Source of the DNA: Spodoptera frugiperda
Taxonomy: Eukaryota; Arthropoda; Insecta; Lepidoptera; Noctuidae
Length of the DNA: 64,000 nt
Direction of reading: 5' to 3'
NCBI RefSeq assembly: GCF_023101765.2
Contig: NC_064236.1
Span: 14,596,993 to 14,660,992 of the forward strand
The translations under genes were made by a program, and so were the position numbers. Each line of letters opens with the position of its first letter. Positions within the stretch are counted from its first letter, which is position 1. The notes below the pieces were generated by a model, which was given only the letters and a program-made list of their open reading frames with translations, made no database searches and was not told the DNA's origin. Below, piece after piece: positions 1-11,725 of this stretch.

Positions 1-271
1 CTCCGACCAGGCGAGGTGATCATGCCTGGCGGGCTTTCTGCCCAACTGTTGTTCGTTGGGATTTTCTATCCATGTTATTTCGCATGTAAACTTCATATGT
101 GCGATGCAGGATATGTATGACGTCATCCGTTGATTTGCTCGTCGATAGTCTATGTGCGACTTCTGTCATCTGTCACTTGTCAGAGTGACGCCACACATCT
201 ATAAGTGCAATTAAAATTAAAAATCTAATGTATTGTTGGTGCAAAATTTGCCTCATGGGCTTGTTATAATC

Positions 272-382
272 TCTGCTTGGCGGGCGGGTTGGTTGGTTGT
301 AGATCGCAGTTTAAAAAGTTAAGGTTTATCAGAGAGCACTGCTTTGCCATTATTAGTAAATATGAAATTATTCCTCACAGCC
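272..382. repeat. Dispersed repeat, copy 1 (partner near 35.2 kb)
   Basis: It shares with 35183-35278 the string GGCGGGTTGG, then AGATCGCAGTTTAAA, an AGGTTTAT block, an AGAAAGCGCTGCT-like block and TTATTCCTC at the end. Copy 1 has an extra GGTTGGTT. Two diverged copies in one window mark an interspersed family, here in the INPP4 intron upstream of the first visible exon. Confidence 0.6.
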
Positions 383-600
383 ATGGGAAATATGAGGGTA
401 ACCAATGTATTCCACTTTACCGTCACTACATGGTAAATCGCTGACGATATCTAAAATGTGTAACAGTTTCGTTTTTGCTTCGTCTACGTTCATGTATCCA
501 GTTGATTTAGTATACATTAATATGTCCCAGTTTATGGCTACTCCATATTGTTGATTATATTGTATTATAGAAGTAAAATATATTCGCCTTATATTTCCAG

Positions 601-723
601 CATCGTCCAGAACCAAGCCCCTCGAAGAAGTAATGGAGACACTGCGGATATGCGTGCACAAGAAGGTTCCGAAAAACGTAGAAGTTCTACACTTGGCTGC
701 TTTAGCAACTAGACTTATGAATG
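601..723 (+). CDS. INPP4: INPP4-type phosphoinositide 4-phosphatase, antepenultimate coding exon
   Basis: This internal exon lies between an acceptor (atatttccag) and a donor (atg/gtaagaa). The open frame begins with two bases of a split codon and reads SSRTKPLEEVMETLRICVHK, then KVPKNVEVLHLAALATRLMN, ending one base into a Gly codon. In INPP4 proteins the segment ending N-V-E-(V/I)-L-x-L-A and R-L-N-G comes directly before the active-site loop, and the next exon here continues exactly so. INPP4 removes the 4-phosphate from PI(3,4)P2 at endosomal and plasma membranes. The N-terminal C2 part and most of the protein lie to the left of the window. The other two frames contain stops. The antisense open frame over this exon is a shadow. 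Confidence 0.88.
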
Positions 724-920
724 GTAAGAACTGAACCGCCACAATAGTATAGATGAGTAATTTTTATTTTAATGTCCGTCTTGTAGAGTATTTTTAAAAT
801 ATAGGACATGTAATTTTTATTTCCTTATGGACGGAAACAAAGACTTACGACGATATATTTCTCATTATTTAAAATAGATTTTTAATTTTTATACCCCACC
901 ATCATCCCTGTTGAATAAAA

Positions 921-1553
921 ACCGGCCAAGTGCGAGTCGGACTCGCCCATGAAGGGTTCCGTAGCAGCAAGTAGATGGCATAATATAAAAGTTGTAAAAT
1001 AACTTGGTTTTACATAGTGTTTCTATGAACGACAAAGTTATATTTGCGGTTTTTGAAAATGTTTTATTTCTTAAAAACTAATAATGATATCTGGTTCAAA
1101 CCAATTTTCGTTGTTAGTTTCTATTGAAATCTACAGCATATATTTTTTTTAGTTTTCTCACTCTCTTATTTTAAAAGTTAGAGGGGGGGGACACTCATTT
1201 TTCCACTTTGGAAGCGTCTAACTTTCCAACGATTGATTTTTACGAAAAGTGGTTTTAGGAACCTTAATGTCTTTTTTAAAGACCTATCCATAGACACCCA
1301 TCACGGATATGTTAGCTAAAAAAATTTTTTTTTGCATCAGTTCCATGTATGGAGTGCCCCCCTTTAATTTTTTAATTTATTGATTTTTATTCAAAATTCG
1401 AATAGCGGTTACCGAAATACATCATCCTACAAAGTTTCAACTATGTAAGCCCAACAGTTTCGGAAATAAATGGCTGTGACATACGGACGGACAGACAGAC
1501 ATGACGAATCTATAAGGGTTCCGTTTTTTGCCATTTGGCTACGGAACCCTAAA
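921..1553. repeat. Dispersed repeat with 13-bp terminal inverted repeats
   Basis: AGGGTTCCGTAGC at 953-965 is matched exactly in inverse by GCTACGGAACCCT at 1538-1550. The lead-in accggccaagtgcgagtcgg and the internal run ggacggacagacagac are, from memory, typical of a very common lepidopteran repeat. It lies inside an INPP4 intron. No coding frame is seen. The family's transposon class is not clear to me. Confidence 0.75.
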
Positions 1554-1997
1554 AACTAGTGTCCAGCACGCCATTGTTACAATATTAATTACCAAACTAG
1601 CTTTTGTCTGTGACTTCTCCGGTTTTTTCTAGTTGCCGTAGGATTTTCACGAAATCCTTGAGTAAAAAGATCGCTGAATAATTTAGCCGTTTTTAAGTTA
1701 TGAAAATGTATCTATTTATTTAAGTAACACGATGTTCTTTTATATAATATGGATATAATAAATCGTGTACTCCTGTACCCTGCAGAGATTTTTTTTCTTT
1801 GTGTGATCCACAATTTGTTGTTTCGGGTCTGGGTGTGTGTGTGTGTTTGTAAAGGCACCCAAGACACAGGAGGAAAACCTAGTGTTGACAACGTTTTTTA
1901 AAAGAAGGAATAACCACATCGACAAAATGGAATTAGCGAAAACGGTTCAACTGTTCTCGAGATTTGTGTTAACAACACATTCTACGGTTAACTTTTA

Positions 1998-2185
1998 TAT
2001 CGACGGTTAAAAGGAAATGGGGTATTAGCGACATTTTGGTCAAAAGTTAGTTTATTATGCTATCCTACGCAAAATGTTCCGCTCTTTCGAATGCGCTTAC
2101 TCTCAGCTCTAGCAAAAATAAAACATTTTCCTAGTATTCTTTCGACGACCGACGAGTTTACCCTATTTCCTTTTAACCGTCGATA
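1998..2185. mobile_element. MITE-like element with 27-bp inverted ends
   Basis: TATCGACGGTTAAAAGGAAA and following bases at 1998-2024 are repeated in inverse at 2159-2185 with one mismatch (ATGGGGTA against ATAGGGTA). The flanks are TA-rich. The element ends only 81 bases before the INPP4 active-site exon, so it lies close to the branch-point region. Confidence 0.6.
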
Positions 2186-2266
2186 TTATAAATTGCTGAA
2201 GTAGTATGAAATTCATATTACTATGAAAAAATCCCCATTTGCAGTGTATTTTGCCAAACATTCCAG

Positions 2267-2402
2267 GTATAAGATTCACATCTTGCAAGAGTGCTAAGGA
2301 TAGGACAGGTATGTCAGTGACGCTGGAACAATGCTCCATACTGGCTTCCGAGTACCATCTCGCTGAACATGAGATGAAAAAAGCGCTAAGCATTATGAGA
2401 AG
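2267..2402 (+). CDS. INPP4: INPP4-type phosphoinositide 4-phosphatase, active-site exon
   Basis: The exon carries the CX5R phosphatase signature C-K-S-A-K-D-R-T; the catalytic Cys codon is at 2284-2286 and the Arg codon at 2302-2304. CKSAKDRT is the hallmark of INPP4 enzymes. It is followed by [20 protein letters not shown] and ends in MRR/S. The acceptor is the second of two candidates: gcag at 2241-2244 would give a stop, whereas ccag at 2263-2266 joins the previous exon as N-G-I-R-F-T-S-C in frame. The donor ag/gtaagg falls two bases into a codon. No disabling change is visible, so the enzyme is predicted to be active. Confidence 0.94.
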
Positions 2403-2495
2403 GTAAGGATTTTGTTTATTTTTATTATCATTAACAGTCCGTGTTTGTCCGCTATTACACTATGAACTTTCTATAGTACAGAAAGTCCTAAAAAG

Positions 2496-2524
2496 TATTA
2501 AGGTATAGAATCTATACCTTAATA
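2496..2524. repeat. 29-nt near-perfect palindrome
   Basis: The arms TATTAAGGTATAGA and TCTATACCTTAATA pair perfectly around one A at 2510. AT-rich copies of the same words follow downstream (ttaatatcttatacc). Confidence 0.6.
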
Positions 2525-2564
2525 TCTTATACCATAATATCTTATACTTAAAAGTTAGGAAATA

Positions 2565-2978
2565 GCAAAGGAGGATGCAAATCCTGGGGGCCTACTCCGG
2601 TTCTCGAATCCGAAGTTTCGTTTAATTTTCGGCCGTAGATTTTATTGATTTACTAATGAAATTACTTAAAAAAGCGTTTTATTTTTAATTTCACATCAAA
2701 ACCTATGTAAGTATTTATCTTCATTTCATTCGTTAATTTTTATTCACAAAGGTTCGCGATAAATGGAATTGTAGTAAGAAATTTGCAAAGTTTCGGACGA
2801 AACTTCGTTTTTCGTTGAATTAGAGTAGATCCCCTGGTCCCACCTTCCAATAGATAGCTATATACACACATAGGTGTGTTACATCATTGGATAGGTAATG
2901 TTGAGCTGAATAAAAGTTACTATGGCGCCAAGTCCCAATTCTTAGTCCGTTCAGAGTTATCCTTTATTAAACATGGTA
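2565..2978. repeat. Interspersed repeat copy 1, split by a MITE
   Basis: Outside the insertion at 2588-2832 this matches 52559-52706: aaaggaggat, then cccaccttccaatag, catcattggataggtaat, ataaaagttactatggcg, cttagtccgt and attaaacatggta. The family is unnamed here and has no coding frame. Confidence 0.7.
2588..2832. mobile_element. 245-bp MITE inserted in a repeat
   Basis: The left end GGGCCTACTC and right end GAGTAGATCC are near inverse, and inner blocks CGAAGTTTCGT and ACGAAACTTCG are inverse too. The flanks repeat CCTGG (2583-2587 and 2833-2837), a likely target duplication. The related repeat at 52.57 kb shows the site without the insert. Confidence 0.7.
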
Positions 2979-3192
2979 GTTTTATCAGTAGCCAAGTAAT
3001 GTTATTTTTACGTTAAAATTACATTTGTGCTTTATATACGTAGTGTGGATACGTACTAGAAAACTTTTTGTCATAAGGTAACAAAGTAAGGCTAATGAAA
3101 AAAAGTTTTACTTGACCCCGGCTATCGCTTGAATTTTTTTGGTATCTGTTTATAGTTGACATTCGGCTTGTAATACGGATTATCGAAGTGCC

Positions 3193-3594
<402 letters not shown>

Positions 3595-3672
3595 TTACCG
3601 TATATAGCTTTTTATTTAAATCCGTAGTCTCGTTATGAATGTATGACTAAAAGAAAATACGAATAATTCCAG

Positions 3673-3805
3673 TGAGGGCTGTCGCAGAGAGAATACACAG
3701 AAAAATATAGGCATCAGAAAGTATGCGTTCACGAAGAAACAAGTGATGGCGCTACCAGCCGACTACAGACCGCCACCCGGCACCTACGGCTCTACACAAA
3801 CGTAA
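3673..3805 (+). CDS. INPP4: INPP4-type phosphoinositide 4-phosphatase, terminal exon and stop
   Basis: The acceptor ttccag precedes t/GAG, completing a Ser codon. The frame reads [20 protein letters not shown], then [20 protein letters not shown] and STQT, with TAA at 3803-3805. E-G-C-R-R-E-N, R-K-Y-A-F and Y-R-P-P-x-G-T-Y-G are the conserved C-terminal landmarks of INPP4A/B. The protein therefore ends where the family normally ends. The preceding 1.27-kb intron is packed with repeats (MITE, nested repeat, SINE), yet the splice sites are intact. Confidence 0.93.
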
Positions 3806-4215
3806 ATATACAAACGATAACAAACTCTATCCAATGGTAAGAGAATCTAAAATGTTCATATCATTTTGTTTCGTTGTTTAGCCGTAATCTTTTGTAAATA
3901 TGAACTCTGGATAAAATATCATTATTGGTATTGGCGAGGTAAGATTTGCTATAGAGATTTCGTAAAAAGCATTGATGTTTGTATCTAAAGCGGTTTCACA
4001 GATACGGTAATATAAAATAAATTATACATTCATATATGTCAGTAGTTCTACAATAACCATTCTTAAACAAGGTTATACATAATAGTATTCAATTTCTTCC
4101 AATATGTTTTGTTTCGTGTTTGGATATAAACGTCGTTTTTCTAATTGTAATAAATATTAATTTACAGTCCACTATAATGTACTTAATTTTGTGACAACAG
4201 TGTTCCAAGACTAAC
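3806..4215 (+). other. Probable 3' UTR of the INPP4 gene
   Basis: AT-rich sequence directly after the stop codon. The first AATAAA on this strand is at 4016-4021, and another stands near 4149. Either could be the poly(A) signal, and the UTR may run further. No coding potential is seen. Confidence 0.4.
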
Positions 4216-4332
4216 TGCCACGCTCAGAGACATTTAATGATTACTTAAACTATTCCTTAGTAATTATTTTGTATTGAAAACAATTGCTAAGGACTGGGTC
4301 AATTAATCATTGAATGTCTCTGAGTGCGGCAA
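4216..4332. mobile_element. Short MITE, copy 1 of a three-copy family
   Basis: The ends are inverted: GCCACGCTCAGAGACATTTA against TGTCTCTGAGTGCGGC, followed inward by AATGATTACTTAA and its near inverse. The core has CTTAGTAATTATTTTGTATT and CAATTGCTAAGGAC. Related copies are at about 23086 and 36211, in the opposite orientation. Confidence 0.75.
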
Positions 4333-4416
4333 ACAAAATATTTGTTTGACATTTACGGGTACATACTTTTTCAATACAGAAGTTTACTTATCTATAGCTA
4401 ATGAAAATAAACACTT

Positions 4417-4456
4417 ACCGTACTTAATGTTCGAATCACCGTACTTAATGATTGAA
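4417..4456. repeat. Two-copy tandem repeat of about 20 bp
   Basis: ACCGTACTTAATGTTCGAA is followed at once by ACCGTACTTAATGATTGAA, with a two-base joint. Confidence 0.7.
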
Positions 4457-5639
4457 TTGTACCAATAATCGACTAAAAATCGTTTATATAATTTTAATCC
4501 TAGTCAACATCGACTTAAATCGAAATCGAAACGATAAGGATTGATTTTTCAGACTGTATATATATTAAATTTATTTTTAGTTGTACTTATATTCGTTGGG
4601 AAACGCTAGTGCTTATAGAAAAATAGTACTTATTGAAAAAATGTACTGATATTCATGAAATCTCGTCATTTGTGTACCTAAACTGGATAATGTTATTTAT
4701 TTATTACATTGAAATATACAAGACGCAAGATTATTCGTTTTAAACGTAATTTTGTTAGTGGGACGCTAGATTGTATCTTGGTTTTGAAGTATAGAATTAA
4801 TTCAGATTTTTATCGTATATGTATATAGAGATGTTTTTATTGCGTCTTTTGACGTCATAGTATTCTTTAAAAGCTAAACTTATGTATAGTTATAGCTTGC
4901 AATGTCTTTCCGATTCTGCTTTTGTTTGGTCTAAAGTGTTTAAAAGTTTCTTAAAATGTTATTGTTTTTAGAAAAAAACTTTAAATTTTAAATGTTAACC
5001 AATCCAGTTACCGATTACTGACTTGGAAAATGACGTACACATAAATTCTGTGAAAAACGCATTGATCTTCTAAAATTTATAGGAACATTTATGAAAATAC
5101 TGCAAAAGCCAAATTATACTTACTTAATATTCATAATTATTCTCTAAAAAGTTATTCAAAAAGATAAAAAGTACAATAATTTCAATGAATACATCGAAAA
5201 TGTATCAATAAATTACCATTATTTAGACCAAAATTCTTCCAACGTAGTTGCCAAGTCGATTAAGTACTTAAAATAGTAACAATAAAGACTATTTTTCATT
5301 GTTATACACTTAAATGAGGTAATGCAATATAATGTTTTGTAATAGCTCTTAAATAAAATACTGTACTTTGACTAGAAGGTAAGTAAGTATAAATGGTTTG
5401 TTTTTTTTTTTAATATTTTGCATACTTTCTATTACATGGGTCCTATAAGTCCCTATCTATAACATAACTGGTGAAAAGTAGTAGTTACAATGCATTGTAC
5501 ATGTGCAATTGTGCATTGTGTCCTTTGTATATGAAGAATTTATGAATAACTAACTTCTGCCAGTGGCAGAGTAGGATGAAAAGTATCTTATGTCTCGTTC
5601 CAAACCATAATCTACTCCTAATCCAGTATTCAATCCCGG

Positions 5640-5715
5640 CCCCTTTAGCCGTTTTGACGTGATTGTGTCATTAGACATACACATAAATTTTCGTATTTAT
5701 AATATTAGTAAGTTG
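5640..5715. repeat. Relic of a common lepidopteran repeat tail
   Basis: Words such as ttagccgttttgacgtgatt and ttcgtatttataatattagt recall the inverse of the repeat seen at 22165-22330. Only a fragment remains. Confidence 0.4.
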
Positions 5716-5920
5716 AACACCATTGTTATTCATTTAGGGGATTAAAAGACGTGAGGTTATGTTACACTGGTTTGGTAATTACAATTATTGTGGGAAGCCT
5801 ATATTCAGTTCAGCTCAGTGCAGTTGACGTTATGTGGCTTATACAATGATGATAAAGTATGCAGTTTTATATTGATCAAAATTAAAATGGATTGTAAGTC
5901 CAGTGGATTGTAAGTTGTTG

Positions 5921-5964
5921 ACTGTGTAAATACCTTTATGTACCAATAAAGGTATTTACACAGT
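5921..5964. repeat. Perfect 19-bp-stem hairpin
   Basis: ACTGTGTAAATACCTTTAT (5921-5939) and its exact inverse (5946-5964) flank the 6-nt loop GTACCA. A third degenerate arm (GTAAAGGTGTTTACAC) follows at 5966. Confidence 0.8.
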
Positions 5965-6552
5965 TGTAAAGGTGTTTACACACAGTACAACAAATGATGA
6001 AATATGTAAAATAAAACGCGTAAATATACGTTTTACGATTACGATACTCTAGCTTCCTACCTACTCGCCTTCTAGTCACCAATCAAATCTAAATAGAAAT
6101 AAATAAACATATAATAAAAAAGGAATAATAAATCAAATATTTAGTCCTTAAGCTTCAAAATATATCACTATAAACACATCTATGGGATCTTACTTTAATT
6201 CTAAACAACACACAGCTTTATTCAGCACAAACTAAAGTTCAGAATTAATTGCAGTGTTGTCCTAGAGTTAAAGTAAGCTCTTAATGAATCCAATACTTAG
6301 ATTAGTAACAACAGTATTGAAAATAAAACTATACTTCCGTAAAAATAGTGCCAAAATATACTTATATACATAGTACAGTACCCATATACAATTTGTAAAA
6401 TTATTATTATTACAAAGTAATAATAGGTTTTTCCATTTAATATTCTAATACTTATATCCGATATTTAGACCGAGGTTTATATGAAGTTGTGATGATACTA
6501 TATCTTGTACGATTCCTAATACTTACCTTATTATACTTATTACGTATATTTA

Positions 6553-6585
6553 CGAAAATAAATTGATGACGTCAATTAATTTTCG
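6553..6585. repeat. 14-bp-stem hairpin
   Basis: CGAAAATAAATTGA and TCAATTAATTTTCG pair with one mismatch around TGACG. Confidence 0.6.
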
Positions 6586-6916
6586 TGCAAAGCGAAAGCG
6601 TGTAGGTTTTAGAATTACTTTAAACTCTTTTTTCTCATATTCTATTACGTATAGTAAAATTTTTATGACATAGTATACTGGAAATACGATTTTTTAAGAT
6701 CGCTGGGGACAACAAATGAATGAACATTGATCTTTAATACTAATATGTTAAAATATGTATTGCAATGATTTATATAATATAATACATCGCGCTTGCTTCT
6801 GTGATCTCAATAAGCCAAATAATTGTAAAATCTGTAATTTTTATAACAAATGTTATTTTGTCTATTGACTACTAATATTAATTAAAAAGAAACGAAATTC
6901 ATAGACGTCGTCGTGC

Positions 6917-6970
6917 GTCAAATCCGCAGATGTGTGCTCGTTCACACATCTGCGCACGCACGGACTTGAC
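6917..6970. repeat. Foldback with 11-bp perfect stem
   Basis: GCAGATGTGTG (6926-6936) and CACACATCTGC (6943-6953) flank the 6-nt loop CTCGTT. Outer arms GTCAAATCCG and CGGACTTGAC are also inverse, but seven bases are inserted on the right. Likely the stump of a foldback MITE. Confidence 0.65.
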
Positions 6971-8013
6971 TAGAACATTACAAATTATATATTTACAGAT
7001 TGTAAAAATATCTCAGTGACTCTCGCACGGAATGCCTGAAGATGAAATATGTTCTTGAAATGTATATTAAGGAATATCAATACTGCCATTTAAATTAATA
7101 AGCAATAGTTTATTGTCTGCCTTTAATCGCCACTAGTGCCATCTGGTGTGTGCAAAAACATTAATTGTCAATGCTGCTTCATTTGTTTTGTCTCCAGTGT
7201 AAATAAAGACGGTTCAGTAACTTATATTATATTTCCGATAAATAATAACCACATACAAATTAAGTAAAAACTTTTTTCATGATAATCTCGTGTAACTCAC
7301 ATATACTCTGAAATCAGTATTTATAGGTACTATAAAATATGGATTGATGCCAAACAAGTCTTTCTGGCTTATACAAATTAGATTATGACAATTCCATGCT
7401 TTTACAATAATTAATCTTTCCTTTTAATCCAATGTGGATACATGAGTAGCGAATACTTTAGTGTCCTGTTTATGGGCACAGATATTAAAGGAAACAATTA
7501 AATAATCATTAAATATACAAAGCAGTTACCTTTACTCGCTCTTAATTAATAATTTTAATATTAAATGTCTTTATTATATCTAAAGCTCTGATCTAGAAAG
7601 CATACTTATAACGTTCTTTATTTATCACTCGGTGTTATTTATGCAAAACCGTACTAACACTACTGGAAAGAGTAAGTGTACACGATTCGTAATTTGGTAT
7701 AATAATTATGAATTTTAAATTGATATTTTTTTATATTTCGAAGCAAAGTTTAATATTTATGTAAGTATTTAAAAAAAAAATGACATCCCAACTTATGTAA
7801 ACAAAAATGAAAAACTCGAATGTACGACTTGTTCATTTTTGGTGATTGTACTATTAAAGTCGAAAAGTTGCGTTCATGTCAAATTGATTTTAGAACTCTC
7901 TGACTAGAAACTAGTAGAACTTTTCTCCATTAATTTACGCGAGTAAACCTTGATTTTTAGTTAATTTAGTATGTCTCACGATAGTTATTATAAAAATATT
8001 TTAGAATGACTTG

Positions 8014-8080
8014 TTTATTCCTAACTATTATAGTTCTGTTATCCTAACTATTATATTATTCCTAACTATTATAGTTCTAT
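8014..8080. repeat. Imperfect three-unit tandem repeat
   Basis: Unit TTATTCCTAACTATTATAGT occurs at about 8014 and 8056, with a shortened unit (TATCCTAACTATTATA) between them. Confidence 0.65.
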
Positions 8081-8605
8081 TATTGTTCTGCGCTGATCAC
8101 CCATATTGTCTCATAAAGTTGTGTAAAGATTGAACTAAGAAAGTATGCTTTATAGATAAAGCCTAATAAGTGATGTTTGTAATATAAAATAACTTTGTAT
8201 ATCCAAGTATGTATTAAACTAGTACTAACTAGTGAAGATAGTAAACTACATATACGATGTCTATATTTATTACTATAACGTGTAAGTCACGCACGCTAGA
8301 TTTAAATGACTTGTAAATATATAAACTTTGTTGATTTATCTTTGAAATACTAGTGTATTGAAACTAAAACTTCATTGTGAATAAAAAATAATATTTTTCT
8401 TTTTAAATTTTTGCAATAAAGTGGTATAGCTATTTGTAAATCAGTTTCTATTTAACGTATCTTCAGCACATTGTTGTAGCTTGTTTTCTTTAACTTTTTT
8501 TTTAATTGTACGCACATTTCAAATGTTATATTCTTAATTATAATTAACTAGTTATATCTCATATCTTTTAGTCTTCCTTTGCAATAGGTAACAGGAATTT
8601 GTGAT

Positions 8606-8689
8606 AAATATTCAATAGTACAATTAATATATCGTAATTATTGTACTATTGATATATAGCAATTGTACTAGAGTATAATTGAATATTTT
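8606..8689. repeat. Nested AT-rich inverted repeat
   Basis: The outer arms AAATATTCAAT and ATTGAATATTT and the inner arms CAATAGTACAAT and ATTGTACTATTG are exact inverses. It is probably a degenerate foldback element. Confidence 0.6.
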
Positions 8690-10764
8690 AACAAGTGCAA
8701 CAAGAGTTACGGCTCCGGAGACAAAAACCTCCTCACGATGTTGGTACTTATTATTATTGATCTTTATTTATGAAAGTAACTAAGAAATGAAACGTTAGCT
8801 ACGATATCCCAAGTATTTCAACGATAAAATAACAAAAAATAATATAAATTAATATTTATTAAAGTAAATCGTTACCCTACACAGTATTACACTTATTTTG
8901 CAAATTCTCGGTAATTTACGTTAAATTAAAAATCAATCGAGTGTGGACAAAAGACAAAGTAACCTTAATCCAACGAAATAAGCTCTAAAACTGAAACGGT
9001 TGATTGTAAAAGTAGTTTAGTATATAAAGATTGCGAATATAATTATGTGTTAGGATGTTTAAAAGCTTCTATGTGTTGTATTGTTCGTAAAATTGATTGG
9101 TGTAAAGCATTTTATGGTTAAGTTTGGTATATGAGTCTCAATATGTGCGATTTATATTAATTTGTTTAGTCAACTTTATTATTAAGTGGAAATGTATAGC
9201 GGAACAATTGTTTTATTGCTTTAAAGCAATATTAGAGCATTTTAAAGCTTTCCGTTGAATAAATACAATGGTATTTTCTAAACGGTCCGTTCAATGAACA
9301 TAATCGAATCGATGTTGCTCCGCGATACTAAAAATATCCGTAGATATACCTTTTTGAGGTTTTAATGTATTTCAAAATGCTTTGTAATAATCTACTTATA
9401 AGGGGTATTTGGAACGTCTATGCTAATCCACTCGAGTCACTATATTGTGTTTTCTATTATTTTGTCTTATATACAAGAGGTTAAAGGAGCAACATTTTCT
9501 GTGGTATGACCCCTTGGACTCTGTATCTATCTTTCAAATACCCTGTGTATAATAGATATCATTCCTTCGTAGGTCCTTGTGACAGAAATGTTTTATCATT
9601 TATGATTTCTGTCCTATTTTTATAGCTATTAATATTTATTGACTCCAGATATTGTTTAGGTACTAACACCTACTACCTACACCTACACCAACAGTGACTG
9701 AGTTGAAGGTGAATGCATTAAATTCATTTTTGTTCGTAAATATTTGTAATATATGTATATTATTATTATTATACATTTGGATATTATTATAATATCAATT
9801 ATTACATCCTTGTTAATTAGATTTTGCTATTTTTTTGTTTATGACATTGCGTGTTAAGGCGGGACCAATCTGCTTGCGCGGGAAAACACATATTCGAAAA
9901 TATTCTAGAATACAAAACCGTTTAGACGCCATATTGAATTTGTGCTATACTTTCGAATAATTCTTCATTTATTTAAGGTTGTCTTTGTGTGTTTGCAATT
10001 GTAGGGGTAACAAATAATTATTTATAATTTATACAATTTGTATACTTTTTTCTTTCTACACCAATTTAGGTGGTAAACGTAATATTTACTTAAATATTGT
10101 TATACAATTTTCATAACGTACTTAATTGTTCTGTAAGTACCTCATTTTTTTTTTCTTTTTCTACATATTTAAGTTTCAAGTGGGTTACGCATATGTGCCA
10201 TTCAGAGATTTGAGATTTTGTGGTACAAATGATGTTTTTTATTGTTATAAACTGTTTTAATTTATTTAGGGTGTTGATTATAGAATTTCAAGGTGATTTG
10301 TAATAGAAGTTTAAGTAAAATTATTGAAGAGAGACCCTGAAATCCTATTTTCAAGGAGTTCTGTGTTTCTAATTTGACGGTTTATAGCTAGGATGATGGT
10401 GATTGCTTGAAGTTAATCAATTATGTATAAACATCGACAATTCATTGAAATTGAAAGTAAGATTATAAACTGTACTTAGGTCGATATAAATGTTTTGAAA
10501 TAAGGGTTTCATAAATACGTGCGTGTCCGCCTTCAGTCTTTATCTCAAAACAAATTAAATCTAATCAGTAACCGTTTTGAGTTACAACAAACGCAAATGG
10601 ATATATGTAATAGTGCTATTTGGTGCAATCAGATGTAGTTTTGCCTGTATGTGTTTAAATACATTTCACATCGATCTTGGCCTAAGTATAGTATCTAAAT
10701 GAAATTAAAAAGATATGCCAATATGATTCCGTTTTCGTATGAATTGTAAAAATATGTATAAAAT

Positions 10765-10960
10765 GGTAAGCGTCCACAGGACGCATCGCATGAAAAGCAT
10801 TTTTGTTTGTCTTTTATAGGAACTCATACAACTACGTCCACTGATTTGCAGCGTACGCACCGCATCATTAGCATTGCCTACATGCGATGCGTACCAATGA
10901 CATCATACGGAATGCGAACGATGCGTGCGATGCGTACGATGCGGGCTTTAGACGCTTACC
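10765..10960. mobile_element. MITE with GGTAAGCGTC ends, copy 1
   Basis: GGTAAGCGTC at the left and GACGCTTACC at the right are exact inverses. The body contains CGTACGCACCGCATCA, TGCCTACATGCGATGCGTAC and several GATGCG repeats, and is shared with 15851-16022. A short open frame across it has no support as a gene. Confidence 0.75.
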
Positions 10961-11725
10961 TAAAAGATTCTTATTTCTGTAATCTTCCTAGCTATCCACT
11001 ATCAATACTATATTTAAGTTTACACTCCGCTAAGATTGTCTTCCCATATAAATGGCTTTATTTAATTTGTTTAAAGTATACATAATGTTATTTGTCAAGT
11101 GTTCTATACATCACTTGTTCACGCGAACATTACTGAGCAGAATCGCTTTACACATATGTTTAGTAGCAACTGGCGGACGAAAAGGCACGAACATAGAAGT
11201 TCATTCAGTCCATTTATTAAAACGTATGAAAACAAATATTCTATAATATCTTTAAAAATAGTAATTATGACCTCTTTTTTACGATACTTCGTATAAGCCA
11301 GCCGCTATTTAAAGATACATGTATCCATAGTCACTTGTAATTTGATGTATTCCTCTTTAGGTGATAATACAACTAATTTCCTATGCTAATTTCAGACCAG
11401 GGCTAATTTTGTAGGAAATTTCTTGTATTCTCGAGAGGAATACGGTGCATTATAAGTCAACTTGTATATTGAATACAAAAATATTATTGGTTATACATGA
11501 TCTGTTTAATTTTGTAAAGCGATGTGTGAATGTAAAGTTCGCGCTACGGTTTGTAAGAGATCTGTCGTTAATTGTTCATTCTTATTTCGGGATTAGGCTG
11601 TGAATCTGTATGTGAATCAAGTGATTACTAATAAGTAATAAATTATTATGTTGCTTTTATTGTTATTTTATTTTCCTATTTTTTTTTCTTAAAAGATTTT
11701 TTTATCATCAGGCCGTATCCTTTCT

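Larger units (their letters stand above)
4333..10764. other. Intergenic AT-rich stretch between INPP4 and the NDUFA12-like gene
   Basis: No exon with splice sites and a recognisable protein was found on either strand. The stretch holds the small repeats and hairpins listed separately, many A/T runs and several AATAAA words. Confidence 0.6.

Noticed and set aside
1..15. Possible tail of an upstream INPP4 exon (gcgag/gtgatc)
   Set aside because: Too short to read a frame, and the donor is weak; no family text could be matched.
368..742. - strand open frame of 124 codons
   Set aside because: It is antisense to the INPP4 exon at 601-723, whose + strand reading has splice sites and family similarity.
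1830..1850. GT-rich run as a regulatory element
   Set aside because: Short (TG)n microsatellite only.
2245..2266. Upstream acceptor (gcag) for the INPP4 active-site exon
   Set aside because: It puts the join out of frame and meets a stop; the later acceptor restores N-G-I-R-F-T-S-C.
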